Shown piece after piece: positions 39,601-47,650 of a stretch of DNA of 53,716 nucleotides. A program made the translations under genes and the position numbers. The stretch lies in IMG/VR virus record IMGVR_UViG_3300050821_002543, positions 1 to 53,716 of that record; one strand, 5' to 3'. Positions within the stretch are counted from its first letter, which is position 1; each line of letters starts with the position of its first letter. The stretch comes from a virus. Under the pieces are notes generated by a model. The model did no database searches, was not told the DNA's origin, and saw only the letters and a program-made list of their open reading frames with translations.

Positions 39601-41493
39601 GATCTTTGGATCGATGATAACTTGATCCAAATTGGAGGAGAGCCTGGTACTCCAATTCTCTTTGATATCGAAGTGCTAGTACGTGGTGCTTTCATCCGAG
39701 ATAATCGACTAGAGTATGTAGTAGGGTCACTGTATGATGCAGGAGCCATTACTCAGGCTTTGCAACTCTGCGGAACCATGACAGATGTCGAAATCAGCGG
39801 AAACAGCTTCTACTATTTCGAAATTGGCATTGGTGTAGGATCTACGGCATCTGCTCTGAATAGGATAGATATTGGAAACAACAACTTCGCTATGCCTCAA
39901 CGTGAGAGCGGTTTTATGGATGGTCTTTCCATAGGAATCTCTATGGTAGGAACTTTGGAAGATCTAAGCATCCATGACAATCAGATTACCCTCTTCCGAA
40001 TGGGTATTGACATTAAGTGCTATGCAACTCCACTCAATCACGCGATTGTGAATAATCGTATTCGAGGGCAGGTTGATACTTCCATCGAAGGTTCTTACCA
40101 CGGAAGAGGTATTCGATGGGCTACAGTGTTTGAGGGTGGACCTCCTGCTACCAACATAGGGTTGGTGATTTCGAATAACACAATTTTGGACGTTGTTGCA
40201 GACGCCGGTGGAGTCGACACTTCAGGTGATCCAGGCGGGGGAATCATAGTTGATGTGGGAAGTTCTAACCATCTGTATGGAATGGTTATCGAAGGGAACA
40301 CAGTCCAAATAAACACAGGTGTCTCTGACTCGTTCTATTTTACTGCTTGGCTGGTTGGCATTTACTGCTCGGGTTCTTTCCCCGAAGGTCGAATCGCCAA
40401 CAATACTCTGATTCAGAACGATACTTTGATCTCTAACGTTGGTACTAGTGGAGCCAATGGAACTTGTGGTATTTCCCTAGTGACTACTGCAGTTCAGAAT
40501 TCTTCGATCGATACCCAAATCTTTGGTAATAAGATTTCCTGGATTGCGTCTGGTAATGTACCCAATGGTTCTTCACCAACTTGGGACTCTCAAGCTGGTA
40601 TCCATGTTCTTGGAAACCATAATGGGATCAATATTCAACAAAATGATATCCATGTCCAAGCCCTTGTGCAGAGTGGATCCTATGGGTACATCCACGGTAT
40701 CCAACTAGGAAATCTAGCATCTACTGGTAATGGTCCAGCAAATGCTGTAGTTAGAGGAAACATTGTATCAGCAGGTAATGTGAATCCTGGCACCCCTGGT
40801 GGGGGTACTATCGGTTGTGCAATTTGGGCAGTAGGTAACACTAATGCCAAGATTGATAACAATCAAATCTTTGGAACGTACTACTACCATAACACTCTTT
40901 CGAGTCCCTCTTACTGGGGTTTGATAACTGCTGCTGCAGATGGGGCTTCTATCTACAGTGAGCTTAGTGTTTCCAACAATCGTCTCGAAGGATTTGGAAG
41001 CTCTTCTCCAATCTCCTCAACTCACCTAGGATCTGGTATCAAAGTTGGTAACCTAATTCTGGGAAGTAGCGTTAATTATGTTGCGGTTAACAACAACTGG
41101 ATTTACATTCAGCTAGACTCAACCAACTCTGGAATCGAGAGTGGTGGGATCGTTCTAGATGCCTGTGGGAGTAGTGGTTCAACAGCTGAAGGTACTAATC
41201 TGCAGTGCAATGGCAACTTCGTTAACAGAGCTGATCTGGCTGGATCTCCAGTTAGTAGAGGTATTCGGGCTCGAGGTTGGTATGATAGCGACTTTGCTCA
41301 CAATAAGGTTGTACCTCAACCAACGTTCAGTTATGATATTGAAGACGTACATGCAACTGGAGCTACAGCATCTAATAGGTGGAGTGGTAACACGTTTGGT
41401 AATGCAACCACGGTTGGTACCTCTTCTCTTGGAGCATCCTATCTAGTAGATCCAGGGTCGGGGACTAACTGGTCTGGATCTGCATTCGTTTAG
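36685..41493 (+). CDS. Large beta-helix tail fibre / tailspike candidate
   Basis: 1602 residues, ATG after AAAGGG. The N-terminal part has a PKD/Ig-like module (LSDTVGTASTFAWTLLDQPE) and a GWAQEMDYWFRAIANYGFGF helix often found in fibre attachment domains. From about residue 730 come right-handed beta-helix turns with stacked asparagines (LEDLSIHDNQITLFRMGIDI, VISNNTILDVVADAGG, NHNGINIQQNDIHV) through about residue 1560, ending in a small cap. Such helices are the body of phage tailspikes and depolymerases; activity cannot be predicted from sequence alone. It ends the baseplate block. Confidence 0.78.
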   Translation: MPSTVLPVINQAGKPAGVAGNSRDDLALFTGSGSEIQLSDTVGTASTFAWTLLDQPEGGTASLTTPGLASTLLTGATVAGSYLIQLVGDGGGSPGQIYRIIAAVQIGVPAWVEPTGILRIPAKGETIEFNVKDSPGTGPDTRGWAQEMDYWFRAIANYGFGFVAKLNGVQVGSAPFYYLNLSTALTATDAGGGVLDVGIAGGSSGITALQNATTPLSGGPFSTLDAEGPDLITTDTYVPGLNAQFSSISAPSGVGRLKVTAGAHLASGHTNYIQSPLNPASGATPLVPSINTGPNPNTVGITKLANALAVSNGRTITATETPSNFTISLSAPASNVRTLYDIFLRDVDCTVETQIVAQTSSANVPAVLIEVSPGVPTGSPLALAVDASGNWSWAGGDTVAQTSNTPEVLRLFDPTGLNYVDIYRYANPGGAASDNWTPQLQNPNNRLSIIRAPYWVNPGSGVATWGYALSGVQYFTDLRSFGSVSLEDASPDLIAKMDRVGTDSGWDVGVVFDHRKTTQASADQDYSSFALVVSGGNVTGCEAGVVWCKGRRYKVPTSLVFGTLGVASQYALIGLQIAPDESVSYVAITQSNPSVVAVIQTALANLGQNPYGQELTSPVTVPLYFGKFDSSSHLLQDERLDLRRNVAYIGNWTAGNRGRWQVGSHTSTNPQPAPAYTADLSSNQARAEFENVGAALAWHGAITGGNNLERFGGTVDNPACKIRVIRDTFETFPITLWNNVTIEGEGMPTVAITPRGNSTYQGLGFLFIGTLNSLSGLSSYNALAYNVRLKGFNLVATQITGPVTASQILTFNCPQWNPTSFASNNQPFASLLNVTVEDVQFGVINPSGYTIGSDFSAMAMFCESPSGSNQYGQFSNLQIRRCNTGLLYTNTGASFPQAPFDQAFALQPVGTGAVIGTGLVFDQNNFTVQGQAIYLGGGIAQLRFTKNVVYAYGEASVIEGGGLYFGTSCTYEDLWIDDNLIQIGGEPGTPILFDIEVLVRGAFIRDNRLEYVVGSLYDAGAITQALQLCGTMTDVEISGNSFYYFEIGIGVGSTASALNRIDIGNNNFAMPQRESGFMDGLSIGISMVGTLEDLSIHDNQITLFRMGIDIKCYATPLNHAIVNNRIRGQVDTSIEGSYHGRGIRWATVFEGGPPATNIGLVISNNTILDVVADAGGVDTSGDPGGGIIVDVGSSNHLYGMVIEGNTVQINTGVSDSFYFTAWLVGIYCSGSFPEGRIANNTLIQNDTLISNVGTSGANGTCGISLVTTAVQNSSIDTQIFGNKISWIASGNVPNGSSPTWDSQAGIHVLGNHNGINIQQNDIHVQALVQSGSYGYIHGIQLGNLASTGNGPANAVVRGNIVSAGNVNPGTPGGGTIGCAIWAVGNTNAKIDNNQIFGTYYYHNTLSSPSYWGLITAAADGASIYSELSVSNNRLEGFGSSSPISSTHLGSGIKVGNLILGSSVNYVAVNNNWIYIQLDSTNSGIESGGIVLDACGSSGSTAEGTNLQCNGNFVNRADLAGSPVSRGIRARGWYDSDFAHNKVVPQPTFSYDIEDVHATGATASNRWSGNTFGNATTVGTSSLGASYLVDPGSGTNWSGSAFV

Positions 41494-41526
41494 CATATTA
41501 GATAACTGAACCAAAGCAAACCAAGG
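41494..41526 (+). promoter_or_regulatory. Rearranged promoter-like element, copy 6, with ribosome-site hairpin
   Basis: AACCAAAG (41509-41516) and AACCAAGG (41519-41526) are 10 bp apart, but the AT-rich CATATTAGATAAC (41494-41506) lies upstream instead of downstream and no TATACT follows. CTTCT (41530-41534) can pair with AGAAG (41541-41545), which overlaps the ribosome site AGAAGGG of the 41552 gene. Confidence 0.4.
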
Positions 41527-41551
41527 TAGCTTCTGGTTAAAGAAGGGTAAA

Positions 41552-41899
41552 ATGAAGAATTTCGAGAATTCTACACCGGAAGAGAAGAAAAAACTAGCGA
41601 GTCTCCGAGACAACGTTAGAGCCGCTGTTAGAGTGAATGTTGAAGCTCAACTCAATCTCGGAGTGTTTATGATAGAACTTCGAAAGAAGTATAGTCTAAC
41701 CGAGTTGGAGTACATCATCGATTCTTCTGAAGTGGAAGACGTAGCTAAAGCTAAGAAGTTTCTTGACGAACAGCAAGATCGTGCAACGAAACTGAAAGTT
41801 CCAATTCGACAAAGTGCTCCCGCAGCTCCAAATCTAAAAACAACGACGAAACCAAAGCCATCTCCAGTTACGCCATCTCCAACTGAAGTCAAGAAGTAA
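41552..41899 (+). CDS. Small basic protein with Pro/Lys/Thr tail
   Basis: 115 residues, first gene after element copy 6. A helical N-terminal region (PEEKKKLASLRDNVRAAVRV, FMIELRKKYSLTELEYI) is followed by a disordered PAAPNLKTTTKPKPSPVTPS tail. The tail makes it a plausible linker or attachment protein for the adjacent fibre-like genes, but no family is recognised. Its stop overlaps the next ATG (TAATG). Confidence 0.65.
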   Translation: MKNFENSTPEEKKKLASLRDNVRAAVRVNVEAQLNLGVFMIELRKKYSLTELEYIIDSSEVEDVAKAKKFLDEQQDRATKLKVPIRQSAPAAPNLKTTTKPKPSPVTPSPTEVKK

Positions 41900-42339
41900 T
41901 GTCTTGGGGTCTTTGGTATGGGAGTGGACCCTGGGGAGCCTGTACCAAAGGAGGTCCCGATCTACTTCCTCCCACCATAAGTCTAGAAAGTCCAGCCCCA
42001 GGTTCCTCCTACGTTCCGTTTGATGTACCAATTAGCCTTCGTCTAAACGATGATCTTAGTGGCGTTGATCTTGGCTCTGTTCGAATAACTGTTCAGCAAG
42101 GGAGTATGCCTGTTCAGGTGATGTTCCAGAATGGGTTAATTTCTCCAGCTTTTAGAGGACCAGGATGCTTGGTACAAGGGAATTTGACCAACGGTTTTGA
42201 TTTCATTTTGGTTCCGGTTAGTCCATGGATCTCTGGTGCTACTGTAACTGTAACTGTAACAGCATCCGACGCCCAATGTAACTCAGCTACTTTCTCCTGG
42301 TCCTTCCAAATGACCTCCTGTTACGGGTGTGTAACGTGA
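41899..42339 (+). CDS. Ig-like virion protein with W-G-P-W N-terminal motif
   Basis: 146 residues. It starts MSWGLWYGSGPWGACTKGG, a Trp/Gly/Pro motif shared with the next gene, then a bacterial Ig-like (BIg-type) beta sandwich: PPTISLESPAPGSSYVPFDV, IRLNDDLSGVD-type strands and VTVTVTASDAQCNSATFSWS. Six Cys suggest possible disulfides or metal. Ig-like domains of this kind decorate phage tails and bind host surface sugars. The Trp-rich entry may be the docking sequence to a common partner. Confidence 0.7.
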   Translation: MSWGLWYGSGPWGACTKGGPDLLPPTISLESPAPGSSYVPFDVPISLRLNDDLSGVDLGSVRITVQQGSMPVQVMFQNGLISPAFRGPGCLVQGNLTNGFDFILVPVSPWISGATVTVTVTASDAQCNSATFSWSFQMTSCYGCVT

Positions 42340-42349
42340 AAGGATCGAA

Positions 42350-44404
42350 ATGAGTTTCGATTCTGGATGGGGTTTTGGTCCTTGGTGTTCTTACCCATGG
42401 GCTGAAGAATCGTTCTCACCTCCAATAGTTCCACCTACACCTCCGAGCGGTGTAAGTTGTATGGTACCTGGTTGGGGTCTTAGCCCATGGGGGGTTGGTC
42501 CATGGGCTGGGGAAGCTTTTACTCATGGAGGAACTCTTCCAAACCTACCACCATTCGATATTTATTGCATTGGGCCATGTGCTCCGATGGCAAATATCTT
42601 GGGATTCGCAAGTGTTGGATCCTTCGGTGGATCTAATCTTACGATAGACCCAATCACAGAGGATCTGATTATTGTTTCAGGAGGTGGTCCTGATTCCCCT
42701 GGATGGGGTATGGGTCCCTATGGTATGTACCCTTGGGCTGGTGGAACTTACCCTTTTGCCAATGATTCAGGTATTACAATTAGCTCGACAGTCCCTTCAA
42801 TGTGGACTCTGGACTTCACGGTAGACTTTCTTTCTCTACCTGTTGATTTTAGTACCATAGCTACTAATCATGTCTTTATCGGTCAACAAGCTCCAAGTGG
42901 AGGAAGTGTTGCTGGACTCCTGTTCTCACAGGCAGGGATTATGTATACACCTTGTGCTCATATTAGCGCAGGGAGTCTCATTGTAGAAAGCGGCTCTCAG
43001 CAATTTCTTCCGAGTAGCAATTTCCTCGTTTCAGAAGGTGAGTATTGGACAATTCAAATTGCAGTCTCACCTGTTTCGAATAATTGCTACATTTACGTTA
43101 CGAAAACTGTGGATCTGGAAACTTTAGGGCCACAACTTCGTTACATAGTGGCTCGAACTTCGGCTGGTTCTTGTGCAACTCCTCCTGGAAGTGAGACACT
43201 TATAGCAGTTCGTGGTACTACTGGATCTTTCTCTGCGATCTCTTTGAACTCTATCTGTTTGGGAACAGGATTGATTGTTCCCAATACATGTCAACCGCTA
43301 GAAACTATCACTACTCAAGTCCTAGGAAGTTGGGGATCTGAGATGTGGGGTGGTGACGTCTGGGGTGGAGCCGGAACTTATACGTTTGCAGTAGATGGTG
43401 GGGGATTCCCAACCATTGAAGAGATCATACCCAATGTAGGTACAACGTTAGGTGGCACTTCGTTTGTCATAACGGGAGAGAACCTAGCAACGTTTTTCTT
43501 TAACGACAACTTCAATGAGGGGTTACTAAACACTGTCCTATGGTCTCCTCTAGGTCCTCTTCCACCAGTAGTAGGTCCCCTAGGTCCTTTAGGAACTCTC
43601 CAGGTTCAAACGACTTCAACTCCTGGTTCTTATGGAGGAGTTCAAGCTGTAGCTCTTGAACCTCAAGGAGATTTTCATGTTCAGGTTGATTTTACTGTCC
43701 TTAACCAATTCCTCCTAACTCAACCTCCTAGTGAAGTCACTCTGGCAGCTATTGATGCTGCAACAGATGCAGGAAACTATGCGAGGATTAGTTTTATCGT
43801 TAAGGGTCCAAGTGCTACAAACGGTATAATTCGATGTGAGGTTTGGAAGTTTGGAACCCAAGTCCATCTGTTCGAAACACCGTTTTCGAACAATTTCGGT
43901 ACTCTGGGACTCATGCGTTACTTTGACCCTATTGTAGGAAGTAACCATGCTGCATTTTGGTTGAATGGTGCCAAGATCTTTGACGTATATGATATGACGT
44001 CATGTCAAGTAACGTTGCGTCTTATGACTTGGAATGAACACGCTCCATACAACATTCAAACTCAGTTCGACAACTTTATCTCCCACTCCGTAGTAGTTTT
44101 TGTAGGAAACGCTGGTTGCGACGTAGCTACTAACGTGATTGAAGTAACCAATAATCGAATTAGAGGTACTTCTCCAGCTACTGTTGGACAATGGGCTGGA
44201 CCTACTGATATTAGAGTTACCTCAGGAGTAGGTACGTGCTGTACAGCCGATTGCATAGGTTGTTGGACTTATGAATTCCCAGCAGCGTTTGTTGTGGGTA
44301 GATCTCAACCATTCCGACCTACTAATCGAGAGGCTAGCTTTACCAATGACCCTCAACTCCGTAATCCTGGTCTGAACATAGGGCTTGGATTAAGGAGGCA
44401 ATAG
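42350..44404 (+). CDS. W-G-P-W repeat protein with TIG domain interrupted by a lectin-like insert
   Basis: 684 residues. Four Trp-Gly units punctuate the N-terminal half (GWGFGPWCSYPW, GWGLSPWGVGPWAGEAF, GWGMGPYGMYPWAGGTY, SWGSEMWGGDVWGGAGTY). Residues 352-380 are an IPT/TIG start (PTIEEIIPNVGTTLGGTSFV, ITGENLA). About 190 residues of a concanavalin/LamG-like fold follow (FNEGLLNTVLWSPL to LMTWNEHAPYNIQTQFDNFI), then the remainder of a TIG unit returns (VVVFVGNAGCDVATNVIEVT, GQWAGPTDIRVTSGV). This nested layout suggests a carbohydrate-binding fibre. AGGAGG precedes the next gene. Confidence 0.72.
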   Translation: MSFDSGWGFGPWCSYPWAEESFSPPIVPPTPPSGVSCMVPGWGLSPWGVGPWAGEAFTHGGTLPNLPPFDIYCIGPCAPMANILGFASVGSFGGSNLTIDPITEDLIIVSGGGPDSPGWGMGPYGMYPWAGGTYPFANDSGITISSTVPSMWTLDFTVDFLSLPVDFSTIATNHVFIGQQAPSGGSVAGLLFSQAGIMYTPCAHISAGSLIVESGSQQFLPSSNFLVSEGEYWTIQIAVSPVSNNCYIYVTKTVDLETLGPQLRYIVARTSAGSCATPPGSETLIAVRGTTGSFSAISLNSICLGTGLIVPNTCQPLETITTQVLGSWGSEMWGGDVWGGAGTYTFAVDGGGFPTIEEIIPNVGTTLGGTSFVITGENLATFFFNDNFNEGLLNTVLWSPLGPLPPVVGPLGPLGTLQVQTTSTPGSYGGVQAVALEPQGDFHVQVDFTVLNQFLLTQPPSEVTLAAIDAATDAGNYARISFIVKGPSATNGIIRCEVWKFGTQVHLFETPFSNNFGTLGLMRYFDPIVGSNHAAFWLNGAKIFDVYDMTSCQVTLRLMTWNEHAPYNIQTQFDNFISHSVVVFVGNAGCDVATNVIEVTNNRIRGTSPATVGQWAGPTDIRVTSGVGTCCTADCIGCWTYEFPAAFVVGRSQPFRPTNREASFTNDPQLRNPGLNIGLGLRRQ

Positions 44405-44405
44405 A

Positions 44406-47279
44406 ATGGTCCAACCCATAAACCCACTAATTAATCGTTTTCGCGATTTATCGGTTCTTATCCCTCAAGGGACATTCTTTGATCGAGATGGGATTCTTAT
44501 TCCCTATCGAAGCAATCCCTATGAGCTACAGTTTACGACTGAGGTACCTAATCGACAGTTCGGAATCTTTCTAAACACCATCTTCCAGGGAGTCGTGCAG
44601 AGCGATCCCATGGGAAATTTGGCAGTTTCGGTTCAACTCCAATTAGGCGAAAACGTTGTTGAGATCGTTGATGGAGAGACACAAGAACGAACAAAGAACT
44701 TCCTTACAACCCGTAATTGGGCTACTTGGCATGCTGCTTATGCTCAAGAGTTGGAGGGTATTGACAATAACATTGATACAGTCCAGCTAGATGCTAATCT
44801 ACCACAGTGTCTTGAAGCAGATTTGGAAGCAGCTTGGGGTCCAATCAAGACAGACCAAGCGAACAATGTCAACTACGATCTAGAAGCTTACAGAAATCTC
44901 CTCGCTGAGATTTATCAAGCTCGAAGACTGTTTGGTGCCAAGGTTAAAGGACATGATGTAGGTCTTGGAGCCTTCTGTACTGTTCCACCATTGGAGTACT
45001 ATCGAAACTTCGATGGTAAGCGATGGATTTTAGCTCAGACTTTCATTGATAATAGCTTCTTCCAAACTCGTTCTCATTCACAATCTCCAACTCCAAACAT
45101 CTCTGGCATTTCTATTGAGTCGGTCAGCCAAATGGTTGGAGCTGGTGCTGCTTCTCTGTCATATGATCCTACAACAAGAGCCATCACTTACACTGATCCT
45201 CTTTGGGGTTCCTTCTCAGTTACTGTATATTTCCTGAGATCAGGTACTTATGATCTTTTGGGTCCAGAGCAACCTGCAGCGGTAGTTGGTCTCAACGGTC
45301 CATTTACGTTTTTTGCACTCTTCAATACTCTCCAACTCAATATCGATCACAATGGTCTGATCAGTATCAACCTACCAATTGGTACCTATTCTGCAGCTAC
45401 TATTGCAGGATTCATCAATTCAGCATTAGTTGCGGACCCTCGATATGGAGTCTCCTATGGTTCTGTCGCAAGTGTATTTGCTGGAGGAACTAGAATTAGG
45501 TTAACCTCAATTCAGCAAGGACCTACTGGTTCGATCATTCTTTATGCTGGAACTGTTACCACTCTTCTCTTTGGACCTGTTGTCCAACCGGTGGAGAATA
45601 CGGGTTATCAAGACACCCTTTTAGTGTTGAATGTGGTAGTTGCGTCACTTCCTCTAGTGACAACCACCTCAAGTTTTACGATGTTACGAGCTCCACTTCC
45701 TGATAATTGGTTCATCTTCGGAGGTACTTCGAGTCTTCAGTATAGGGTGCCCAAAGCGTTCTCAAACTCTTTATCGAATCTCCAAGTAGTTAGCTCTGGA
45801 ACTGATATCACAATCTATCGAGAGGCTCTACCTCAAGCTGATACTTACAAAGGGTTTGAGTTCGTTTGGGGTGCTTGGTTGTGGACTCTCAATAGTGGAG
45901 TTTCTATATTCTTGGGTTGGAGTTTTGATGGAGGTGTCACATGGAACGAGAGTTCCAGTATGTCTCTACCTGTCTCTAATGACCCATACCTTCGTGGAAC
46001 TTTTCTCAGTACTCAATTCATCTATGATCCTAACGCAACTAGTCTCAAGGTTAGGATTCGAGCTACAACTAGTGGTTCCGCTTTCACTCTGAATGTTGAT
46101 GAAACTCAACTGGTTCAACCAGAAGTGACAGCAGCTTTTTTAGGTCAAAACACGATTAGTCGTTCTCGTCATCGCGACTTTTTTGGGTATCTAATTTGGG
46201 CGTGGTGTGTTGATCGACTAACTCCAGCAGAGGTAACCTCGACCGGACTAGGAACTCCTCCAGATACTCCAGTTGGCCAGCTGGAGTATATTAGTGCAGC
46301 TCATACTCAATTGGATCGATTTGATGTAACGGAGTTTGATCTCATAACGGGAGAACCACTCAACCTCAAAGGGGTGTTACAAGAGGCGGATTGGGCAAGT
46401 TGCACTCTAACCAATCTACAAATCATTCCTCACACTCCATCTAGATTTACCAACGTTACACCTACTATTGCTGGGTTGGTAACGGATACTCTCACAAGTT
46501 TTCCAACTATTGCTCCTTACAATGCCACGCTCAGTACAGTATCAGATCAAAACCAAGCAAACGCTATTCTGTTCGAGAACGGTATTCCTGTAACACAGAA
46601 CAATTGGTCGTTCGTCAATTCTGATACTATCAATGTAGTGTCAGGAGCTTTCGTATCTGGAGTAACTTACACCATCCAGTACATGGCTCTCTACCAAGCA
46701 GAGTCCGCTCCGATTGACCTAGGTTCAACTTGGACTAATTACGTTTGGTTTGCTGATTACTATCTCTATTCGAGGTTTACAGCTGATCAAGTTGAAACGT
46801 CTCAACTAATACCACTGTTCATCGACTTCAATTCATATACGGCTACTTTGGATCGACCAGCTAATCCTGACCTAGATCTTTCTACCATTACACGAAACAA
46901 TGGTATTGAGGTCTATGAGTTACCTAGGGGTTCGTGGAATTTCCTAAGCCCTCTAGTGATCAGTATTGATAGCCAATATGTTGTACCTGGAGCTCTGTAC
47001 ACCCTAGATTACTTCGAAGTGGGTATGAATAAGGCTTCGGTAATAACACCAACGTTAGAGATTCGTTCAGCTCTAACTGAGGCTGGTTTGACTGGAGCGA
47101 GTTACAAGACAGTTAGTCGAAATCAGGCTATCAAGACTGATCAAGGTTATCGTTATCATCAAATGCGTGTGACTCTCACAGGGTGTGAGGATCTTCGTGA
47201 TTTTCGATTGTATAGTTTCGAGCTGAAGGGTTTAAATCTCTTTGGTGTAGGCGGAACAATACCAGGCTTGAGACCATGA
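44406..47279 (+). CDS. Large tail or baseplate structural protein
   Basis: 957 residues after a strong AGGAGG (44393-44398). N-terminal part: an Ig-like strand set (IPYRSNPYELQFTTEVPNRQ) and helices (NIDTVQLDANLPQCLEADLE, NLLAEIYQARRLFGAKV) resembling the gpI-type helical base of baseplate outer proteins. Residues about 290-390 contain the recurring IN-like domain (VVGLNGPFTFFALFNTLQLN, TIAGFINSALVADPRYGVSY). Further modules are beta-rich (FEFVWGAWLWTLNSGVSIFL). Its last base pair region contains the ATG of the next, split endonuclease gene. Confidence 0.68.
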   Translation: MVQPINPLINRFRDLSVLIPQGTFFDRDGILIPYRSNPYELQFTTEVPNRQFGIFLNTIFQGVVQSDPMGNLAVSVQLQLGENVVEIVDGETQERTKNFLTTRNWATWHAAYAQELEGIDNNIDTVQLDANLPQCLEADLEAAWGPIKTDQANNVNYDLEAYRNLLAEIYQARRLFGAKVKGHDVGLGAFCTVPPLEYYRNFDGKRWILAQTFIDNSFFQTRSHSQSPTPNISGISIESVSQMVGAGAASLSYDPTTRAITYTDPLWGSFSVTVYFLRSGTYDLLGPEQPAAVVGLNGPFTFFALFNTLQLNIDHNGLISINLPIGTYSAATIAGFINSALVADPRYGVSYGSVASVFAGGTRIRLTSIQQGPTGSIILYAGTVTTLLFGPVVQPVENTGYQDTLLVLNVVVASLPLVTTTSSFTMLRAPLPDNWFIFGGTSSLQYRVPKAFSNSLSNLQVVSSGTDITIYREALPQADTYKGFEFVWGAWLWTLNSGVSIFLGWSFDGGVTWNESSSMSLPVSNDPYLRGTFLSTQFIYDPNATSLKVRIRATTSGSAFTLNVDETQLVQPEVTAAFLGQNTISRSRHRDFFGYLIWAWCVDRLTPAEVTSTGLGTPPDTPVGQLEYISAAHTQLDRFDVTEFDLITGEPLNLKGVLQEADWASCTLTNLQIIPHTPSRFTNVTPTIAGLVTDTLTSFPTIAPYNATLSTVSDQNQANAILFENGIPVTQNNWSFVNSDTINVVSGAFVSGVTYTIQYMALYQAESAPIDLGSTWTNYVWFADYYLYSRFTADQVETSQLIPLFIDFNSYTATLDRPANPDLDLSTITRNNGIEVYELPRGSWNFLSPLVISIDSQYVVPGALYTLDYFEVGMNKASVITPTLEIRSALTEAGLTGASYKTVSRNQAIKTDQGYRYHQMRVTLTGCEDLRDFRLYSFELKGLNLFGVGGTIPGLRP

Positions 47280-47395
47280 GTCATTCAGAGCGGATGCGAA
47301 CTAATAACCCGATGTCTTGCCCCAAGGTGAAGGCCAATTGGGTTATTGTCAGAGCTAAGAGACAAGCTCAGGGATTCGATTGTGTTTGTAATTGA
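47276..47395 (+). pseudogene. Vsr-like endonuclease, N-terminal fragment
   Basis: The ATG at 47276 overlaps the stop of the previous gene as ATGA. The 39-residue product (SERMRTNNPMSCPKVKA, then QAQGFDC) resembles the N-terminal NNPM-type motif that precedes the catalytic part in phage Vsr-like and EDxHD homing endonucleases. The frame ends at TGA 47393-47395, and the catalytic part continues in another frame from 47392, overlapping as TTGA. The pair is either a frameshifted gene or two coupled polypeptides. Confidence 0.6.
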
Positions 47396-47649
47396 TTGTT
47401 GCTGCGAGAGAGTATTCACTCGGGTGGTACTTATACGATTTTGCTTTTGCAGATGTTAAAGTACTCCTTGAGGTCCAAGGGTGTTATTGGCATGGGTGTT
47501 CAAAACACTTTCCAAACCCAACAAAGGCTCAGATGAATCAACAAAGGTTGGATAAGTCGAAACAAACTTACGCAGAAAATCGAGGATGGTCTGTGGTTTA
47601 TGTATGGGAGCACGACCTGAATCTTCTGTTGGAAGAGAAGGGGGTGTAA
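47392..47649 (+). pseudogene. Vsr-like endonuclease, catalytic C-terminal fragment
   Basis: 85 residues from a TTG just after an in-frame TAA. The sequence REYSLGWYLYDFAFADVKVL then LEVQGCYWHGC and SVVYVWEHDL matches the Vsr/EDxHD fold: a beta strand with Asp, the E-V-x-G-C-Y-W-H-G core and the V-W-E end strand. Together with the 47276 fragment the total of about 124 residues equals a normal Vsr-like enzyme, so a single frameshift near 47385-47392 would restore it. Possibly a free-standing homing endonuclease in the tail cluster. If the TTGA overlap is used, the product could be a separate chain. A GTG start for the next gene follows. Confidence 0.68.
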
Positions 47650-47650
47650 G

